Assembly (NCBI GenBank): GCA_034927815.1
Contig: JAYFPK010000033.1
Location: 1 to 64,000, forward strand
Length of the DNA: 64,000 bases
Direction of reading: 5' to 3'
DNA from: Limiplasma sp034927815
Lineage (GTDB): Bacteria; Bacillota; Clostridia; Christensenellales; Aristaeellaceae
Made by a program: the position numbers and the translations under genes. Below, piece after piece: positions 38,729 to 46,783 of this stretch. The number at the start of each line of letters is the position of its first letter. The first letter of the stretch is position 1. Below the pieces are notes generated by a model. It searched no databases. It saw nothing but the letters and a program-made list of their open reading frames with translations, and was not told where the DNA came from.

Positions 38729-40357
38729 TTAGTACATGCCGCCCATGCCGGGGCCGCCCGCGGGAGCCGCGGGTTCGGGGGCGGGAAGGTCCGCCACAAG
38801 GCTCTCGGTGGTCAGTACCAACGCAGCCACGCTGGCGGCGTTTTGCAGAGCGGAGCGGGCCACCTTGGTGGGGTCGATGATGCCGCGCTCGATCATGTCC
38901 ACATACTCGCCTTTCAGGGCGTCAAAGCCATAGCCGTTCTTGTGGGCGTTCTTCACGTTCTCCACGATCACGCTGCCCTCGATGCCCGCATTGGTGGCAA
39001 TCTGGCGCAGGGGCTCTTCCAGGGCCCGCAGGACGATTTCCACGCCGGTCTTGGCGTCGCCCGCAAACTTGGACAGCTCGGCCTGTACGGAGGGCATCAC
39101 GTTCATCAGCGCGATGCCGCCGCCGGGCACAATGCCTTCCTCCACCGCAGCGCGGGTGGCGGCCAGGGCGTCCTCAATGCGGAGCTTGCGCTCCTTCATC
39201 TCGATCTCCGTAGCGGCGCCCACCTGGATCACAGCCACGCCGCCCGCCAGCTTCGCCAGGCGCTCCTGGAGCTTCTCCTTGTCATAATCGCTGGTGGTTT
39301 CCTCGATCTGGGCGCGGATGCTCTTCACCCGGGCCTGGATGTCTTCCTTGGTGCCTGCGCCTTCCACCATGGTGGTGTGTTCCTTGTCCACCTTCACCTG
39401 GCGGGCGGAGCCCAGCATGTCGATGGTGGTTTCCTTCAACTCCAGGCCCAGCTCTTCCGTGATGACCTGGCCGCCGGTGAGCACCGCGATATCCCGGAGC
39501 ATTTCCTTGCGGCGGTCGCCAAAGCCGGGGGCCTTCACGGCCACGCAGGTAAAGGTGCCGCGCAGCTTATTAAGCACCAGAGTCGCCAGGGCTTCGCCCT
39601 CTACGTCCTCGGCGATGATCAGCAGCTTCTTGCCGGATTGCACCACCTGCTCCAGGACGGGGAGGATCTCCTGGATGTTGCTGATCTTCTTGTCGGTGAT
39701 CAAGATCATGGGGTTATCCAGCACCGCTTCCATCTTGTCGGAATCGGTGACCATGTAGGCGCTGGCATAGCCACGGTCGAACTGCATGCCTTCCACGGTG
39801 GTCATTTCGGTCTTCATGGTCTTGCTTTCTTCCACGGTGATGACGCCGTCATTGCCAACGGTCTCCATCGCCTCGGAGATCAGCTGGCCGATGGCCTCGT
39901 CCCCGGCGGAGATGCTGGCGACCTGGGCAATGGCCTGCTTGCTGGAGATGGGCTGGCTGAGCTTGGCCAGGCCGTCCACGGCGGCCACCACGGCGGACTC
40001 GATGCCCCGCTTCAAAACCATGGGATTAGCGCCGGCGGCCAGATTGCGCAGGCCTTCCCGCACGATGGACTGGGCCAGCAGCGTAGCGGTGGTGGTACCG
40101 TCGCCCGCCACATCGTTGGTCTTGGTGGCAACTTCCTTCACCAGCTGGGCGCCCATGTTCTCAAAGGCGTCCTCCAGCTCGATTTCCTTGGCGATGGTCA
40201 CGCCGTCGTTGGTGATCAAAGGCGCGCCGTATTTCTTATCCAGCACCACATTGCGGCCCTTGGGGCCCAGGGTGATCTTCACGGTATCCGCCAAAACATT
40301 GACGCCTTTTTCCAAGGCGCGGCGAGCATCCTCGCCATACTTAATCTGCTTTGCCAT
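38729..40357 (-). CDS. groEL: Chaperonin GroEL
   Basis: The 542-residue large chaperonin subunit that folds proteins in an ATP-driven double ring with GroES. Conserved stretches: LGPKGRNVVLDKKYGAPLIT, TNDVAGDGTTTATLLAQ (ATP site), VKAPGFGDRRKEML, AAVEEGIVPGGGIAL, and the C-terminal GGPGMGGMY tail. Full normal length. Start after GAGGAGGAAACCC, 49 bp after groES. Controlled with groES by HrcA at the CIRCE element. Confidence 0.98.
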   Translation of the reverse strand: MAKQIKYGEDARRALEKGVNVLADTVKITLGPKGRNVVLDKKYGAPLITNDGVTIAKEIELEDAFENMGAQLVKEVATKTNDVAGDGTTTATLLAQSIVREGLRNLAAGANPMVLKRGIESAVVAAVDGLAKLSQPISSKQAIAQVASISAGDEAIGQLISEAMETVGNDGVITVEESKTMKTEMTTVEGMQFDRGYASAYMVTDSDKMEAVLDNPMILITDKKISNIQEILPVLEQVVQSGKKLLIIAEDVEGEALATLVLNKLRGTFTCVAVKAPGFGDRRKEMLRDIAVLTGGQVITEELGLELKETTIDMLGSARQVKVDKEHTTMVEGAGTKEDIQARVKSIRAQIEETTSDYDKEKLQERLAKLAGGVAVIQVGAATEIEMKERKLRIEDALAATRAAVEEGIVPGGGIALMNVMPSVQAELSKFAGDAKTGVEIVLRALEEPLRQIATNAGIEGSVIVENVKNAHKNGYGFDALKGEYVDMIERGIIDPTKVARSALQNAASVAALVLTTESLVADLPAPEPAAPAGGPGMGGMY

Positions 40358-40406
40358 AATGGGTTTCCTCCTCTATCTACTTTCCGCGCTCTGCTTGATG
40401 AACGGC

Positions 40407-40691
40407 TTATTCCACGGTGGCCAGGATGTCGCTCTGGCGGACAATGATCAGCTCTTTGCCGTCGATTTTGACCTCGGTGCCCGCGTACTTGCTGTAAATA
40501 ACCTTCTGGCCGGGCTTCACCTGCATGGTAATCTCCTTGCCGTCCACCATGCCGCCGGGACCTACGGCCAGCACCTCCGCCATCTGGGGCTTTTCCTTCG
40601 CAGCGCCAGTGAGCACGATGCCGCTTTTCGTCGTCTCTTCCATTTCCACGTTCTTGATGACCACGCGGTCGCCAAGGGGCTTCACGTTCAT
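40407..40691 (-). CDS. groES: Co-chaperonin GroES
   Basis: The 94-residue lid of the GroEL cage. MNVKPLGDRVVIKNVEMEE at the N-terminus, the mobile loop TTKSGIVLTGAAKEKPQ that contacts GroEL, and the end YSKYAGTEVKIDGKELII are all typical. First gene of the operon, preceded by AGGGAGGAAATAAC and, 36 bp further, by a CIRCE operator in the leader. Confidence 0.98.
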   Translation of the reverse strand: MNVKPLGDRVVIKNVEMEETTKSGIVLTGAAKEKPQMAEVLAVGPGGMVDGKEITMQVKPGQKVIYSKYAGTEVKIDGKELIIVRQSDILATVE

Positions 40692-40726
40692 GTTATTTCC
40701 TCCCTATTGGTTTGATTTTCGATTTG

Positions 40727-40753
40727 TTAGCACTCGCAAAGAATGAGTGCTAA
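40727..40753 (-). promoter_or_regulatory. CIRCE operator (HrcA site)
   Basis: Perfect TTAGCACTC, 9-bp spacer, GAGTGCTAA. It lies between promoter and groES start, the normal place for heat-shock repression by HrcA. hrcA itself is not in this window. Confidence 0.97.
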
Positions 40754-40763
40754 CAGCATTGTT

Positions 40764-40792
40764 AGTGTACGCCATTTGAGCTTATGTCGCAA
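40764..40792 (-). promoter_or_regulatory. groESL promoter
   Basis: Minus strand TTGCGA (40792-40787), 17 bp, TACACT (40769-40764), just upstream of CIRCE. Confidence 0.7.
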
Positions 40793-40917
40793 GCCCATTG
40801 GAAGCCTCCTCACGCCGTTTTTCTCTATGGATGTCCGAAAATTTTTGGATATTGGCAGTTTTTCTTCCGATATCTCATAATTTCTTTATTTTTTCTCTGT
40901 TTTTGGGAATTCTGCTC

Positions 40918-40946
40918 CTGTCATTTGGCAGGAAATATGGTACAAT
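40918..40946 (+). promoter_or_regulatory. mutY promoter candidate
   Basis: CTGTCA (40918-40923), 17 bp, TACAAT (40941-40946), 28 bp before mutY. The -35 is weak. Nothing else is seen in the rest of the groES-mutY gap. Confidence 0.45.
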
Positions 40947-40973
40947 CATCTGGATACAGAAAGGATCAAAGCC

Positions 40974-42035
40974 ATGCGCCGTCAAGCTTCCATGGCTCCC
41001 GCCCTGCTGGTATGGTACCGGCGGGCCAAGCGGGAGCTCCCCTGGAGAGAAACCAAGGACCCCTACCGCATCTGGATTTCAGAGATCATGCTCCAGCAAA
41101 CCCGGGTGGAGACTGTGAAGGGCTATTATGAACGGTTTTTGAAGCTCTTCCCCACGGTTTTCGCCCTGGCCGCCGCTCCCCAGCAGGATGTGCTCAAAGC
41201 CTGGGAGGGCCTGGGCTACTATAGCCGCGCCCGAAACCTCCAAAAGGCCGCCCAGGTGATTGTGAACGTGCATGCCGGGGAATTCCCCAAAACCTATGAG
41301 GGGCTGAAAGCCCTCCCGGGCATCGGGGCCTATACCGCCGGGGCCATTGCCAGCATTTCCTTTGAGGAGCCGGTGCCGGCCATTGACGGCAACGTGCTTC
41401 GGGTGGCCGCCCGCTATTTCGGCGTCCGGGAGGATATCGGCTCCCCCGCCGTTCAGCGGAAGATTCGCAGCCTGGTGGCGGACAGCCTGCCTTCCCAGGG
41501 CGTGGGGGACTATAATCAAGCCCTGATGGAGCTGGGGGCCACCCTGTGCCTTCCCGGCGCGCCCAAATGCCATCTCTGCCCCTGGCAGGACAGCTGCGAC
41601 GCCTATGGGGAAAAGGACGCCCAGCTATTGCCCCTTCATATCAAAAAGCCTCCGCCCAAGCCTGTGGACGTGGCGGTATGCCTGCTGACCTATGGGCAAC
41701 AGATCCTCGTGACCCGGCGGACCCAGCGGCTGCTCCAAGGGCTGTATGTTTTTGGGCTGGTGGAGGAAGAGACGGACCCGGGCCGCGTCCAGGAGGTTCT
41801 GGCCCAACGGGGGCTTGCGTGCGCCTTTGAAGCCTCCTTGGGGTCCGCCCGGCATGTGTTCACCCACCGGGTTTGGGAGATGGCGCTGCTGCACTACCGC
41901 TTGCTGGAAAAGCCGGATCCGGCGGTTTTGGCTTCCCTTCAAGCCATGCTGGCAACCCGCCGGGAGCTGCTGGCCCTCCCCTTGCCCACCGCCATGAAGG
42001 CGGCCAAGGAGGCGGCCTTGAAGCTGGATTGGTAA
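40974..42035 (+). CDS. mutY: A/G-specific adenine glycosylase
   Basis: A 353-residue base-excision enzyme that removes adenine opposite 8-oxoguanine. Catalytic Glu37 (IWISEIMLQQTRVET), the helix-hairpin-helix ALPGIGAYTAGAIAS at 113-127 and Asp138 (VPAIDGNV) match MutY numbering; the [4Fe-4S] Cys set is CLPGAPKCHLCPWQDSC. A C-terminal MutT-like domain (about 225-350) recognises the lesion. RBS AAAGGATCAAAGCC. Probably transcribed alone or with the membrane genes 62 bp downstream. Confidence 0.96.
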   Translation: MRRQASMAPALLVWYRRAKRELPWRETKDPYRIWISEIMLQQTRVETVKGYYERFLKLFPTVFALAAAPQQDVLKAWEGLGYYSRARNLQKAAQVIVNVHAGEFPKTYEGLKALPGIGAYTAGAIASISFEEPVPAIDGNVLRVAARYFGVREDIGSPAVQRKIRSLVADSLPSQGVGDYNQALMELGATLCLPGAPKCHLCPWQDSCDAYGEKDAQLLPLHIKKPPPKPVDVAVCLLTYGQQILVTRRTQRLLQGLYVFGLVEEETDPGRVQEVLAQRGLACAFEASLGSARHVFTHRVWEMALLHYRLLEKPDPAVLASLQAMLATRRELLALPLPTAMKAAKEAALKLDW

Positions 42036-42097
42036 AAACTCCCTTTTCATGATATCATGGTGTTTGCTGAATTTCTTCCGGTGAAAGGGGCCTTGGG

Positions 42098-43666
42098 ATG
42101 AAGGTTCTGCTCAAAAGGCTGAAGGACCTGGGAAAGCACCGCCTTTCCAGGCGGGCTTTGCCGGTGGCATGCGGGGTTTGGTGCGCGCTGATGCTCCTTC
42201 CGCTGATCCTGATTTCCTTTGACGCCCATCCCACCCATGACGACTTTGTCCATAGCCTGCCCGTCACCGAGGCTTGGCTGCGCACGGGCAGCCTTTGGGC
42301 CGCTTTGGGGGCCGCCTGGGACCGCGCCCTTTTCATGTACCACAACTGGCAAGGCACCTTTGTGGCTATGTTTTTCTCCGCCCTTCAGCCCATGGTGTTT
42401 TCCCCCCGGCTTTTCTTTCTGACGCCGCTGCTGACCCTGGGGGGGCTGTGCCTCTCGGCGGCGTATTTCTCCAAAAATCTGATTCGCCGCACCTTGGGAG
42501 CGGATGCACCGGCCTCCGCGGTCTTCTTCACGGTGCTGATGACCTTGCTTTTGCAGTTTTTGCCCAGCGCCCGGGAAGTGATCTACTGGCATTCCGGCAC
42601 CCCCTACGCCCTGAGCGTCATGATGATTTTGGTGATCCTCGGGCTTTTGCTCAAGCTCCACCGCCAGGCCTTTTCCCTGTCCTATGCCCTGCGGGGGGGC
42701 CTTCTGTTTGCCTGCGGCGTGGTTTTGGGAGGCTGTCCCTATCCCCTGGCTTTGGGGGGTGCGCTGGGCCTGTGCTTTGTGGCGGCATGGGCCCTTTGGA
42801 CCCGCTCCGCCGCCCGTTGGGGAAGCCTGTGCGCCCTGGCGGGGACCGGGCTGGCCCTGGCGCTGGTGGTCGCGGCTCCGGGAAACCTTTTGCGCCAGGA
42901 GGTGGTGGGCGCTCCGGTAAGCGCCGCCAGGGCCGTGGTGCAAAGCGTGGCCGAGTGCGCGGAAATGACCGGCCAATGGTTCTCTCCCCAGCTTGTGGCC
43001 GCGGCGGTTTTGCTCCTTCCCCTGCTGGCCCCGGCGCTGCGGGCCGGCGGCTTCTCCTTCGGCCATCCCTTCCTCTTCATGACCTTGAGCTTTGGGGTGT
43101 TGGCCGCCTCCTTTGTGCCTCCCATTTACGCCACCGGCCTGGAGGGCTACCGGGTGGAGCGGGTCCTCAGCAGCCTGTACATGCTCTACGCGCTGCTGGC
43201 GCTGCTTAACCTTTTGTACCTGGGGGGCTACCTCCTGCGCCGCTTTGAGCGCCAGGGCGCTTGCCTGGAGGCCCTGGGCCGGAAGGGCCCCTCCTTGGCC
43301 GTCCTTTCCCTTTGCGGGATGTTGCTCCTGTGGGGCCTGTTCGCCAACGCCATCATGACCGCCCCCAGCATTGCCGCGGCCAAAAGCTTGCTCACAGGGG
43401 AGGCCGCCCGCTATCACCAGGAGATGAGCCTGCGGGAGGAGCGGCTTGCCGCCAGCGAAACACAGGCCGAAGCTGTTTCCGCCATTGTGCCGCTGAGCGC
43501 GGAGCCCGTGGCGCTTCCCGTGGACAAGCTCCCTTTCCAGCGGGAGGGGGGCATGCCCGGCCTGATGCGCCGCTATTTCCGGCTGCACCAGTTGGCCGGT
43601 ATCCACGGCCCCGGCAAAATCCCTCCAGGGGAATGGGAGGCGCTTGATTCATGGCCGGCCCGCTAA
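42098..43666 (+). CDS. Multispan membrane protein (DUF6056-like)
   Basis: A 522-residue protein with about 11-13 membrane segments. The first outer loop has DAHPTHDDFVHSLP: the Asp-Asp after the first helix resembles the catalytic acid pair of GT-C glycosyltransferases, and the general layout resembles DUF6056. REVIYWHSGTPYALSVMM is another conserved-looking stretch. Start after GAAAGGGGCC. It overlaps the next gene by 16 nt. It probably transfers a sugar to or flips a surface glycan; inference. Confidence 0.65.
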   Translation: MKVLLKRLKDLGKHRLSRRALPVACGVWCALMLLPLILISFDAHPTHDDFVHSLPVTEAWLRTGSLWAALGAAWDRALFMYHNWQGTFVAMFFSALQPMVFSPRLFFLTPLLTLGGLCLSAAYFSKNLIRRTLGADAPASAVFFTVLMTLLLQFLPSAREVIYWHSGTPYALSVMMILVILGLLLKLHRQAFSLSYALRGGLLFACGVVLGGCPYPLALGGALGLCFVAAWALWTRSAARWGSLCALAGTGLALALVVAAPGNLLRQEVVGAPVSAARAVVQSVAECAEMTGQWFSPQLVAAAVLLLPLLAPALRAGGFSFGHPFLFMTLSFGVLAASFVPPIYATGLEGYRVERVLSSLYMLYALLALLNLLYLGGYLLRRFERQGACLEALGRKGPSLAVLSLCGMLLLWGLFANAIMTAPSIAAAKSLLTGEAARYHQEMSLREERLAASETQAEAVSAIVPLSAEPVALPVDKLPFQREGGMPGLMRRYFRLHQLAGIHGPGKIPPGEWEALDSWPAR

Positions 43667-45201
43667 AGCCCGAGGGCTTGCGTCCCTTTGACCGCTTTGC
43701 CCTGGGGGCCGTGTGCCTGGCGCTGGCGGTGATCTTTGGCTACCTGACGGTGTTTTGCCTGTTCCATACCTCCGCTTATGATCTGACGCAGGAGGACTGG
43801 GGGCTTGTGCGGCGACAGGCGGACCCCTTCTGGCTGAACCTTCTGCTGGTGGTTTTTCTGGCGGGTTTGGTCCTCCTTTTCCTGCGCTTTGAAAAGTCCA
43901 TTCCCCTGGGCTGGTGTACGGGAATCTTTTTAGGGCTTCTCTTTACCCTGGGGATGATCTGGGTGCGCTCCATCAGCGCCCTGCCCCAGTCCGATGCGCT
44001 GGTTTGCTATAATACGGCCGTGGACCTTGCCTCCGGTCGCCCCATCTCCCAGATTTCCTATTACCGCAGATACCCCTTTCAGGTAGGATATACGCTCTAC
44101 TGCGAGTTGTTCGTGCGCCTGTTCGGAGAATACTGCACCCCTAAGATCGGCGCGGCCAACGCCCTGCTGATGACCCTCTCCTACGCCGCTATTTTGGCCC
44201 TTCTCTGGGAAGGGCGGCATAGCAAGCGCCTTCAGCTCTGCGCCATTGCTTTGCTGGCGCTGCTCATTCAGCCTGTGTTTTATGCCACCTTTATCTATGG
44301 CACGGTGCCTGGGTTGGCTTTTGCCCTGTGGGGCCTTGTGCTGGCCCAGCGCTGGGTGCGGCAGAAGCGTTGGTGGCAGCTCCCCTTGGCTGCGGCGCTA
44401 TGCGCTGTGGCTGTCCTTTTGAAGCCAAACTACTGGATCATGGTCGTCGCCATCCTCCTGGTGCTGATGCTATATTGCATCAGCGCCCGCCATTTTCGCT
44501 GGCTTCCGCTGCTCCTTGCCTTTGCCCTGACGCCGATGCTGGCCGTATCCGGCGCGCAGGGCTACCTGGAGGCCCGCACGGGGCAAACCCTTGGCAAAGG
44601 GACGCCCCAAACCGCCTGGCTGGCTATGGGCCTTCAGGAAGCCCCCCAGGCTCCGGGATGGTATAACGGCTATACGGGGGATCTGATGCGGCGCTTTGAC
44701 TTTGACAGCGCCGCCGCCCAGGGCCAAAGCCTCCGGGATGTGCGGGAAAGGCTTGGAGAATTTGCCGCCGACCCCGCCTATGCCCTGTTGTTCTTTCATG
44801 ACAAAATGGTGTCCCAGTGGGGGGAGACCACCTATAAATCCCTGTGGATCAACGAATTGATGGCCTTTACCCAGCAGCCCCCGGCCTTTGTGCAAAGCGT
44901 TCTCACGGGGAAAGCCTCCCCCCTGGTAAAGCGGTACATGGACGCTTTTGCCATTTTGCTGTTCCTGGCCTTCGCCCTGGGCCTTGTGCGGTGGACCTTT
45001 GGAAAGGACGCCCGAAAGCGCTCCTGGAGGGAAAACTTCTTTTTGGGGGTGCTGGCCGTGGCTGTTTTTGGCGGGTGGCTGTACCACATGCTCTTTGAAG
45101 CCAATGCCCAATACGTGATGATCTACCTTCCCATGATGGTTCCCTTTGCGGCGGAAGCCCTAAGCTCCCGGGCCTGGCCCGCAGGAAGCAGGAGGCGCTG
45201 A
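43651..45201 (+). CDS. Multispan membrane protein, putative GT-C glycosyltransferase, tandem copy 1
   Basis: A 516-residue membrane protein, first of three adjacent paralogues. Shared marks: FDRFALGAVCLALA (start), PFQVGYTLYCELFVRLFGEY, LLIQPVFYATFIYGTVPGLA, ALCAVAVLLKPNYWIM, GWYNGYTGDL, and VFGGWLYHMLFEANAQYVMI (end). About 11 membrane segments with one large outer loop (about 300-420). Topology and the loop-1 Asp in SDALVCYNTAVDLASGRP suggest a PMT/GT39-like enzyme using lipid-linked sugars. No specific substrate can be told. Confidence 0.62.
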   Translation: MAGPLKPEGLRPFDRFALGAVCLALAVIFGYLTVFCLFHTSAYDLTQEDWGLVRRQADPFWLNLLLVVFLAGLVLLFLRFEKSIPLGWCTGIFLGLLFTLGMIWVRSISALPQSDALVCYNTAVDLASGRPISQISYYRRYPFQVGYTLYCELFVRLFGEYCTPKIGAANALLMTLSYAAILALLWEGRHSKRLQLCAIALLALLIQPVFYATFIYGTVPGLAFALWGLVLAQRWVRQKRWWQLPLAAALCAVAVLLKPNYWIMVVAILLVLMLYCISARHFRWLPLLLAFALTPMLAVSGAQGYLEARTGQTLGKGTPQTAWLAMGLQEAPQAPGWYNGYTGDLMRRFDFDSAAAQGQSLRDVRERLGEFAADPAYALLFFHDKMVSQWGETTYKSLWINELMAFTQQPPAFVQSVLTGKASPLVKRYMDAFAILLFLAFALGLVRWTFGKDARKRSWRENFFLGVLAVAVFGGWLYHMLFEANAQYVMIYLPMMVPFAAEALSSRAWPAGSRRR

Positions 45202-45205
45202 ACCA

Positions 45206-46780
45206 ATGGACACAGAACGGAGAATCGATCATTTCAGGCCCTTTGACCGCTTTGCCCTGGGAGCCGTATGCCTGGCGCTGGCGGCGGTCTTTGCCTACCT
45301 GACGGTGTTTTGCCTGATTCATACCGCAACCTTCGATCCGGAAAACATCTTCCTTGAGCGCGTGGTCTATGTGAGGGATCCGGTGCTGCTTACCCTGGGG
45401 CTGATGGGATGCCTGGCGCTGTTGGTCCGGCTCCTCCTCCGCTTTGAAAAAGCCCTGCCCCTGGGCTGGTGTACGGGGGTTTTTCTGGGGCTGGTGTTCA
45501 TCGTAGGGGTCCTATGGATGAACTCCCTCAGCGCCATTCCCCGGGCCGACGCCCAGAAGTGCTATAGCGCGGGGGTGCAGCTCGCCCTTGGCCGGCCTTT
45601 GGAGTCCCCGCAGTATTTTCAGAAATACCCCTTCCAGGCGGGGTACGCCCTTTACTGCGAGCTCTTCGTCCGCCTGTTCGGGGAGTACAGCACCCCCAAG
45701 ATCGGCTATGCCAACGCCTTGCTGCTGGCGCTGTCCTATGCCGCCCTGCTGGCCCTTCTTTGGGACAGCTGCCATGATAAGCGCCTCCAGCTTTGCGCCG
45801 TGGCTCTGCTGGCGCTATTGATCCAACCCCTCTTTTACGTCACCTTTGTCTACGGCTTTATTCCAGGGCTCGCCTTCTCCCTGTGGGGCCTTGTGCTGGC
45901 CCAGCGCTGGGTGCGGCAAAAGCGCTGGTGGCATCTTCCCCTGGCTGCGGCGCTGTGCGCGGTGGCCGTCGTTCTCAAGCCCAATTACTGGATCATGGCC
46001 GTGGCGATTCTCCTGGTGCTGCTGCTGTATTGCGCCCGCCCCCGCCACATCCGCTGGCTTCCCCTGGCGCTTTTGGTGGTGCTTGTACCCATGGCGGCCC
46101 TTTGGGGCGCGCAGCGCTGCTTTGAAAGCCGCGCCGGGCTGCCCCTGGGGGAGGGGACGCCTCAGTCCGCCTGGTTTGCCATGGGGCTCCAGGAGGGCTC
46201 CAGGGCCTCCGGATGGTATAATGATTATACGGCCCTGGCCCTGGACCCCGTCACCCTTGACAGCGGTGCGGCCCACCGCCAGGCCCTGGAGGATATCCAG
46301 GCCCGGCTCAAGGTGTTCGCCGCCGACCCGGCCTATGCCCTGTCCTTTTTCCATGACAAGCTGGTCTCCCAATGGAGCGAGACCACCTACGAGGCCCTCT
46401 GGGTGAACAGGACCTTGACCTTTACCCAGCCCCCCTCCCCCGCCGTGGAAAGCATCCTCTCGGGGGAAGCCTCCCAGGTCCTGTCCCGGTACATGGACGG
46501 CTTCACGGCGCTGCTGTTTCTGGCCTTTGCCCTGGGCCTTCCGCTCTGGTTCTTTGGCGGGAACGCCCGGCGGCGCTCCTGGGAAGAGGGCTTCGGCCTG
46601 GGGGTGCTGGCGGTGGCGGTCTTTGGCGGGTGGCTGTACCACATGCTCTTTGAGGCCAAATGCCAATACCTGTTCATCTATCTGCCCATGATGACGCCTT
46701 TCGCGGCCCATGCCCTGGCCTTGCGGCGCAAGAGCGGGAAGGGCGGGCCCGGCCCAGCCGAGAAATCAGGAGGCCTTTGA
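45206..46780 (+). CDS. Multispan membrane protein, putative GT-C glycosyltransferase, tandem copy 2
   Basis: A 524-residue paralogue of the genes on both sides, starting 4 nt after the first copy stops. It keeps FDRFALGAVCLALAAVF, PFQAGYALYCELFVRLFGEY, VFGGWLYHMLFEAKCQYLFI, and differs mainly in the outer loop (GWYNDYTALALDPVTLDSGA against GWYNGYTG in the others). It may have a different acceptor or donor. Extra C-terminal tail is Gly/Lys-rich. Confidence 0.62.
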   Translation: MDTERRIDHFRPFDRFALGAVCLALAAVFAYLTVFCLIHTATFDPENIFLERVVYVRDPVLLTLGLMGCLALLVRLLLRFEKALPLGWCTGVFLGLVFIVGVLWMNSLSAIPRADAQKCYSAGVQLALGRPLESPQYFQKYPFQAGYALYCELFVRLFGEYSTPKIGYANALLLALSYAALLALLWDSCHDKRLQLCAVALLALLIQPLFYVTFVYGFIPGLAFSLWGLVLAQRWVRQKRWWHLPLAAALCAVAVVLKPNYWIMAVAILLVLLLYCARPRHIRWLPLALLVVLVPMAALWGAQRCFESRAGLPLGEGTPQSAWFAMGLQEGSRASGWYNDYTALALDPVTLDSGAAHRQALEDIQARLKVFAADPAYALSFFHDKLVSQWSETTYEALWVNRTLTFTQPPSPAVESILSGEASQVLSRYMDGFTALLFLAFALGLPLWFFGGNARRRSWEEGFGLGVLAVAVFGGWLYHMLFEAKCQYLFIYLPMMTPFAAHALALRRKSGKGGPGPAEKSGGL

Positions 46781-46783
46781 GCG

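Noticed and set aside
38843..40447. 534-codon open frame antisense to groEL
   Set aside because: Mirror of groEL codon bias in GC-rich DNA; His/Gly/Leu-rich composition and no family likeness.
42047..43606. 519-codon frame antisense to the DUF6056-like gene
   Set aside because: Gln/Gly/His-rich shadow of a membrane-protein gene; no ribosome-binding site or homology.
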